NCBI RefSeq assembly: GCF_947493125.1
Contig: NZ_CANLQB010000005.1
Coordinates: forward strand, 369,252-433,251
From: an uncultured Roseobacter sp.
GTDB lineage: Bacteria > Pseudomonadota > Alphaproteobacteria > Rhodobacterales > Rhodobacteraceae
Length of the DNA: 64,000 bases
Direction: 5' to 3'
In this document: in pieces, positions 60,975 to 64,000 of the stretch
How the letters are laid out: each line of letters begins with the position of its first letter
Position numbering within the stretch: the first letter of the stretch is position 1
Notes under the pieces: model-generated
Told to the model about the DNA's origin: nothing
What the model saw: only the letters and a program-made list of their open reading frames with translations
The model's database searches: none
Made by a program: the position numbers and the translations under genes

Positions 60975-62672
60975 ATGGCATTGGACACAGGCAAATCCCG
61001 GAGCAAGGGTGTTTGGAAGTCCGGCAAGGGCAAGGGCCGCCGGCATACCAAGGGCCGCCAGCTGCAGGATGATGCCTGGGGTGAGGTGCGCGCGCTGCTC
61101 GGCGATGCGCCGCGGCGGGCGGATTTGCTGATCGAGCATCTGCACAAGATCCAGGATGCCTATGGTTATCTCTCGGCTGCGCATCTGCGCGCACTGGCCG
61201 AAGAAATGCGGATGTCGATGGCGGAAGTCTATGAGGTTGCGACCTTCTATGCGCATTTCGACGTGGTCAAGGAAGGTGAGACGCCGCCGCCCGCGCTGAC
61301 CATCCGGGTGTGCGATTCCCTGTCCTGCGAATTGGCGGGGGCGCAGCAGTTGAAAACGGCGCTGGAAGAGGGCCTCGACCCTGCCGAGGTCCGCGTGCTG
61401 CGCGCGCCCTGCATGGGCCGCTGTGACACGGCGCCGGTGCTGGAGCTTGGCCACGCCCATATCGACCATGCCACACCCGAGAAGGTTGAGGCCGCGATTG
61501 CCGCAGGCAATACCCATGCGCATATCCCCGACTACCAGGATTTTGCCGCCTATGTGGCGGAGGGCGGCTACGCCACGCTGAAAGACCTGCGCGCAAGCGG
61601 TGACTGGGAGGCTGTGCAGGACAGTGTGCTTGCCTCCGGTCTGCGGGGTTTGGGTGGCGCGGGCTTCCCGTCGGGCAAGAAATGGGGTTTCGTCCGTGCC
61701 AATGAAGGCCCGCGCTATCTCGCCGTGAATGGCGATGAGGGCGAGCCGGGCACCTTCAAGGACCGCTATTACCTCGAACGGGTGCCGCATCTCTTTCTCG
61801 AAGGCATGCTGATCGCCGCCTGGGCGGTCGAAGCGGAGACGGCCTTCATCTACATGCGCGATGAATACCCTGCGGTGCTGGAGATCCTGGCGCGAGAGAT
61901 CGCCGCGCTGGAAGAGGCCGGGATCGTCGAGCCCGGCTATATCGACCTGCGGCGCGGCGCTGGGGCCTACATCTGCGGCGAAGAAAGCGCGATGATCGAG
62001 AGCATCGAAGGCAAGCGCGGGATGCCGCGCCACCGCCCTCCCTTTGTCGCGCAGGTCGGCGTCTTCGGGCGCCCAACGCTGGTGCACAACGTGGAAACGC
62101 TGCACTGGGTGGCGCGCGTCTGCCGCGAGGGGCCGGAGGTGCTCTCGGGCACCGAGAAGAACGGGCGCAAAGGGCTGCGCAGCTATTCGGTTTCGGGTCG
62201 GGTGGCGCAACCGGGTGTCTATCTGCTTCCTGCGGGCTCCACGATCCTGGACATCATCGACGCGGCGGGCGGGATGGCCGAGGGGCACATCTTCAAGGCT
62301 TATCAGCCGGGTGGGCCGTCCTCGGGGCTCTTGCCGGCCTCTATCAATGACGTGCCGCTCGACTTCGACACGCTGCAGCCCCTGGGCAGTTTCATCGGCT
62401 CGGCGGCTGTGGTTGTGCTGTCGGAGCAGGATTCGGCCAAGGCCGCAGCCCTCAACATGCTGCGGTTCTTCGAGGATGAAAGCTGCGGGCAATGCACGCC
62501 CTGCCGTGTGGGCTGTGAAAAGGCGGTGAAGCTGATGCAGGCCGACCGCTGGGATCGGGGGCTTCTGGAGGAACTCAGCACCGCGATGGTCGATGCCTCG
62601 ATCTGCGGGTTGGGGCAGGCGGCGCCGAACCCCATTCGCCTGACCATGAAGCATTTCCCTGACGAGATCTGA
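60975..62672 (+). CDS. fused NuoE/NuoF-like NAD-linked diaphorase (formate dehydrogenase beta type)
   Basis: A 565-residue cytoplasmic protein. Residues 1-35 are basic. Residues 40-190 are NuoE/FdsG-like: a helical part (HLHKIQDAYGYLSAAHLRALAEEM) and a [2Fe-2S] thioredoxin-like part with cysteines in RVCDSLSCEL and APCMGRCDTA. The NuoF/FdsB-like part follows: GLRGLGGAGFPSGKKWGF, NGDEGEPGTFKDRYYLE (FMN), GAGAYICGEESAMIESIEGKRG (NADH), and the [4Fe-4S] cysteines in CGQCTPCRVGC and ASICGLGQ. It would move electrons to or from NAD+ for a partner dehydrogenase, but no such subunit is encoded nearby. Confidence 0.9.
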   Translation: MALDTGKSRSKGVWKSGKGKGRRHTKGRQLQDDAWGEVRALLGDAPRRADLLIEHLHKIQDAYGYLSAAHLRALAEEMRMSMAEVYEVATFYAHFDVVKEGETPPPALTIRVCDSLSCELAGAQQLKTALEEGLDPAEVRVLRAPCMGRCDTAPVLELGHAHIDHATPEKVEAAIAAGNTHAHIPDYQDFAAYVAEGGYATLKDLRASGDWEAVQDSVLASGLRGLGGAGFPSGKKWGFVRANEGPRYLAVNGDEGEPGTFKDRYYLERVPHLFLEGMLIAAWAVEAETAFIYMRDEYPAVLEILAREIAALEEAGIVEPGYIDLRRGAGAYICGEESAMIESIEGKRGMPRHRPPFVAQVGVFGRPTLVHNVETLHWVARVCREGPEVLSGTEKNGRKGLRSYSVSGRVAQPGVYLLPAGSTILDIIDAAGGMAEGHIFKAYQPGGPSSGLLPASINDVPLDFDTLQPLGSFIGSAAVVVLSEQDSAKAAALNMLRFFEDESCGQCTPCRVGCEKAVKLMQADRWDRGLLEELSTAMVDASICGLGQAAPNPIRLTMKHFPDEI

Positions 62673-62756
62673 CCCTGATATTCCCTGCGCCAGACCTGTT
62701 TTCATCATTCGCACGGCCTGATAGAGATCGCGCGGTTTGATGACTCAGAGGTTGCG

Positions 62757-63566
62757 GTGACGCCGAAGGCAAAGAAGACCGAACTCGCCAGCATGTGGTT
62801 CGATGGCCCATTGCGGCTGGTGGACAGGATATGTCTGTCGTCGATGGTGGCCACTGGCATGCCGGTGACGCTGTATACCTATGGAGATGTGCCGAATGTC
62901 CCCGCAGGTGTCACGCTCCGCGATGGCGATGAGGTGCTGGACCGGTCCCTGGTTGCGCGGCTTCTGCCCGTCGCAAAGAAGCACCAGGTCTCCTGGCTGC
63001 CCACAGTGCAGTTCAGCGATTTCTTTCGTGTCTTCCTGCAGAAGTCCGGCGGCGGTCTTTGGCTGGATACGGATGTCCTGATGTTCAAACCGATCGAGGT
63101 TGACCCCGACCACGTCTACTTCGTTCGGGAGGCCAATGGGGGGATCGGCGCCTCTGTTTTTTATCTGCCCCCCGATAGCCCCATTATCGGTGAATACGAG
63201 CGGTTGATCACGCAGAATGACCTCACTCCGGACTGGCTGGAGTTCAAGCGCCGCGTTTTGCGGCCGATGGTGTACCATCTGACCCGCACCGCTTTTTCAC
63301 CGTCGGATCTGGGCATTACGATGTATGGCAACGAGGCGTTCCGCCGGTTGGCGCGCCGCCACAACGTCTTTAACGACGCGCAGCCGCAACATACGTTTTA
63401 TCACTGGTCGGATGCCCAAAACGAGGATGTTTTCAACGAGGTGCCTTGGGCGTTTTTCTACAGTGATCCCGCGCATCTCGGGCTACATATCCACAAGAAA
63501 ACCGAGGCTGCGCAGACCCCCGCCCCGGGCAGCCTGTGGCACGATGCGCTGCAAAGATATGCATAG
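62757..63566 (+). CDS. glycosyltransferase with DXD motif (Gly_transf_sug/TcdA-TcdB-like)
   Basis: A 269-residue protein. QFSDFFRVFLQKSGGGLWLDTDVLMF holds the DxD motif typical of the GT32-like catalytic domain that uses a sugar nucleotide and a metal. The N-terminus (SMWFDGPLRLVDRICLSSMVATGMPVTLYTYG) matches the same family. The GTG start has AGAGG in front; an ATG at 62793 is less likely. Acceptor and sugar are unknown; it may modify cell-surface polysaccharide. Confidence 0.85.
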   Translation: MTPKAKKTELASMWFDGPLRLVDRICLSSMVATGMPVTLYTYGDVPNVPAGVTLRDGDEVLDRSLVARLLPVAKKHQVSWLPTVQFSDFFRVFLQKSGGGLWLDTDVLMFKPIEVDPDHVYFVREANGGIGASVFYLPPDSPIIGEYERLITQNDLTPDWLEFKRRVLRPMVYHLTRTAFSPSDLGITMYGNEAFRRLARRHNVFNDAQPQHTFYHWSDAQNEDVFNEVPWAFFYSDPAHLGLHIHKKTEAAQTPAPGSLWHDALQRYA

Positions 63567-63607
63567 AGCGTTCAAGGGTCGCCGGAAGCACATAGGAATC
63601 GGATCAG

Positions 63608-64000
63608 ATGGCGTTTTTTAAGAAGCTCAAAAACCGGTTGTTCAAATCCTCGTCCAAGATCGACGAGGGGCTTGAGGCGATTGTCGAGGATGGCGGCGTG
63701 GAAGAGGTGGTCACGCCCGAGCCTCAGGCCGCGCCGCCGCCGCTCGCGGAAGCGCCGCCCCAGCCGGCCGCGCAGATGGTGCAAGAGAGCGCGACACCTC
63801 CTGTCGATGAGGTCATGGAGCATCCCGCGGAGGCTGTGGAGGTTGTGCTCGAAACGGTGGAGCCCGAGCAGCGCAGCGAGGTTGACTTACCGCTTGACCC
63901 GGAGCCCGGTCCGGAGCTTGTTCAACCCGAACCCGAACCCGAACCCGAACCCGAACCCGAACCCGAACCCGAACCCGAACCCGAACCCGAACCCGAACCC
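63608..64000 (+). CDS. ftsY: signal recognition particle receptor FtsY, N-terminal part (cut by window end)
   Basis: The frame starts with MAFFKKLKNRLFKSSSKIDEGLEAIVED, which resembles the start of FtsY, and continues as a Pro/Glu-rich acidic region. 131 residues are visible and the GTPase (NG) domain lies beyond the window. AGGAA before the ATG at 63608 supports the start. FtsY docks the SRP-ribosome complex at the membrane; the acidic A domain varies greatly between species. The identification rests on the N-terminus only. Confidence 0.75.
   Translation, partial: MAFFKKLKNRLFKSSSKIDEGLEAIVEDGGVEEVVTPEPQAAPPPLAEAPPQPAAQMVQESATPPVDEVMEHPAEAVEVVLETVEPEQRSEVDLPLDPEPGPELVQPEPEPEPEPEPEPEPEPEPEPEPEP
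63926..64000 (+). repeat. hexanucleotide microsatellite CCCGAA (at least 12 copies)
   Basis: Twelve perfect CCCGAA units and half of the next run to the window end. In frame with ftsY they encode Pro-Glu repeats. The true length is unknown because the window stops inside it. Confidence 0.95.

Overview
The window looks like a chromosomal segment of a high-GC alphaproteobacterium, most likely of the Rhodobacterales (Roseobacter/Rhodobacter group). The reasons are the phaZ/phaC-phaP-phaR polyhydroxybutyrate locus, two neighbouring DUF1194 proteins, Rhodobacterales-type small proteins (DUF2842, DUF6524-like, DUF2065), a cobalt-type nitrile hydratase, a fused NuoE/NuoF-like diaphorase and an acidic FtsY. 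Most genes are core chromosomal genes. There is no IS element, prophage, CRISPR array, rRNA or tRNA that I can support.

Layout: 0-1.5 kb, an operon on the minus strand of glyoxalase I and two overlapping DUF1194 genes. 1.6-4.7 kb, thyX, an AT-richer orphan membrane-protein gene, a 168-bp tandem repeat array, a PilZ protein and a DksA-type zinc finger. 4.7-7.4 kb, an 11-bp iteron array before a cytochrome P450 gene, then a cold-shock gene and an ArsC/Spx-like gene. 7.4-10 kb, a bufferin (copper-binding RiPP) operon on the minus strand: BufA1-like precursor, DUF692, DUF2063 and DoxX. 10.1-16.6 kb, thrS and a mixed set of small metabolic genes. 16.6-21.1 kb, PHB metabolism with TGC-rich PhaR-type sites at three promoters. 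21.1-30.5 kb, a nine-gene array on the minus strand that couples a polar amino-acid ABC transporter to a Puu-like gamma-glutamyl polyamine pathway (two glutamine-synthetase-like ligases, a class I amidotransferase, an FAD oxidase) and a DegT-type aminotransferase.

30.5-33.7 kb, a compact set of a secreted protein, two TerB paralogues, a PhnD-like binding protein and rlmJ, with a second 11-bp iteron array before rlmJ. 34-37 kb, a protein with a leader like those of contractile-injection-system cargo, then pyrG and secG. 37.3-39 kb, the nitrile hydratase alpha/beta/activator operon. 39-45.9 kb, purA, DUF2842, a 951-residue acidic repeat protein, thiamine pyrophosphokinase and an EamA exporter. 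45.9-55 kb, sdaA, a GST, rpiA, gor, hflKC-DUF2065, a DegP-type protease and an Isc-type ferredoxin. 56-64 kb, purD, xseA, an AlkB-type hydroxylase, the fused diaphorase, a glycosyltransferase and the start of ftsY.

The points most worth a second look are the paired 11-bp iteron arrays about 29 kb apart, a hairpin element of about 40 bp in three copies, the bufferin operon, the orphan injection-system-like cargo, the TerB/TerB/PhnD-like cassette, the acidic repeat protein with a 9-bp microsatellite, and the diaphorase with no adjacent catalytic subunit.
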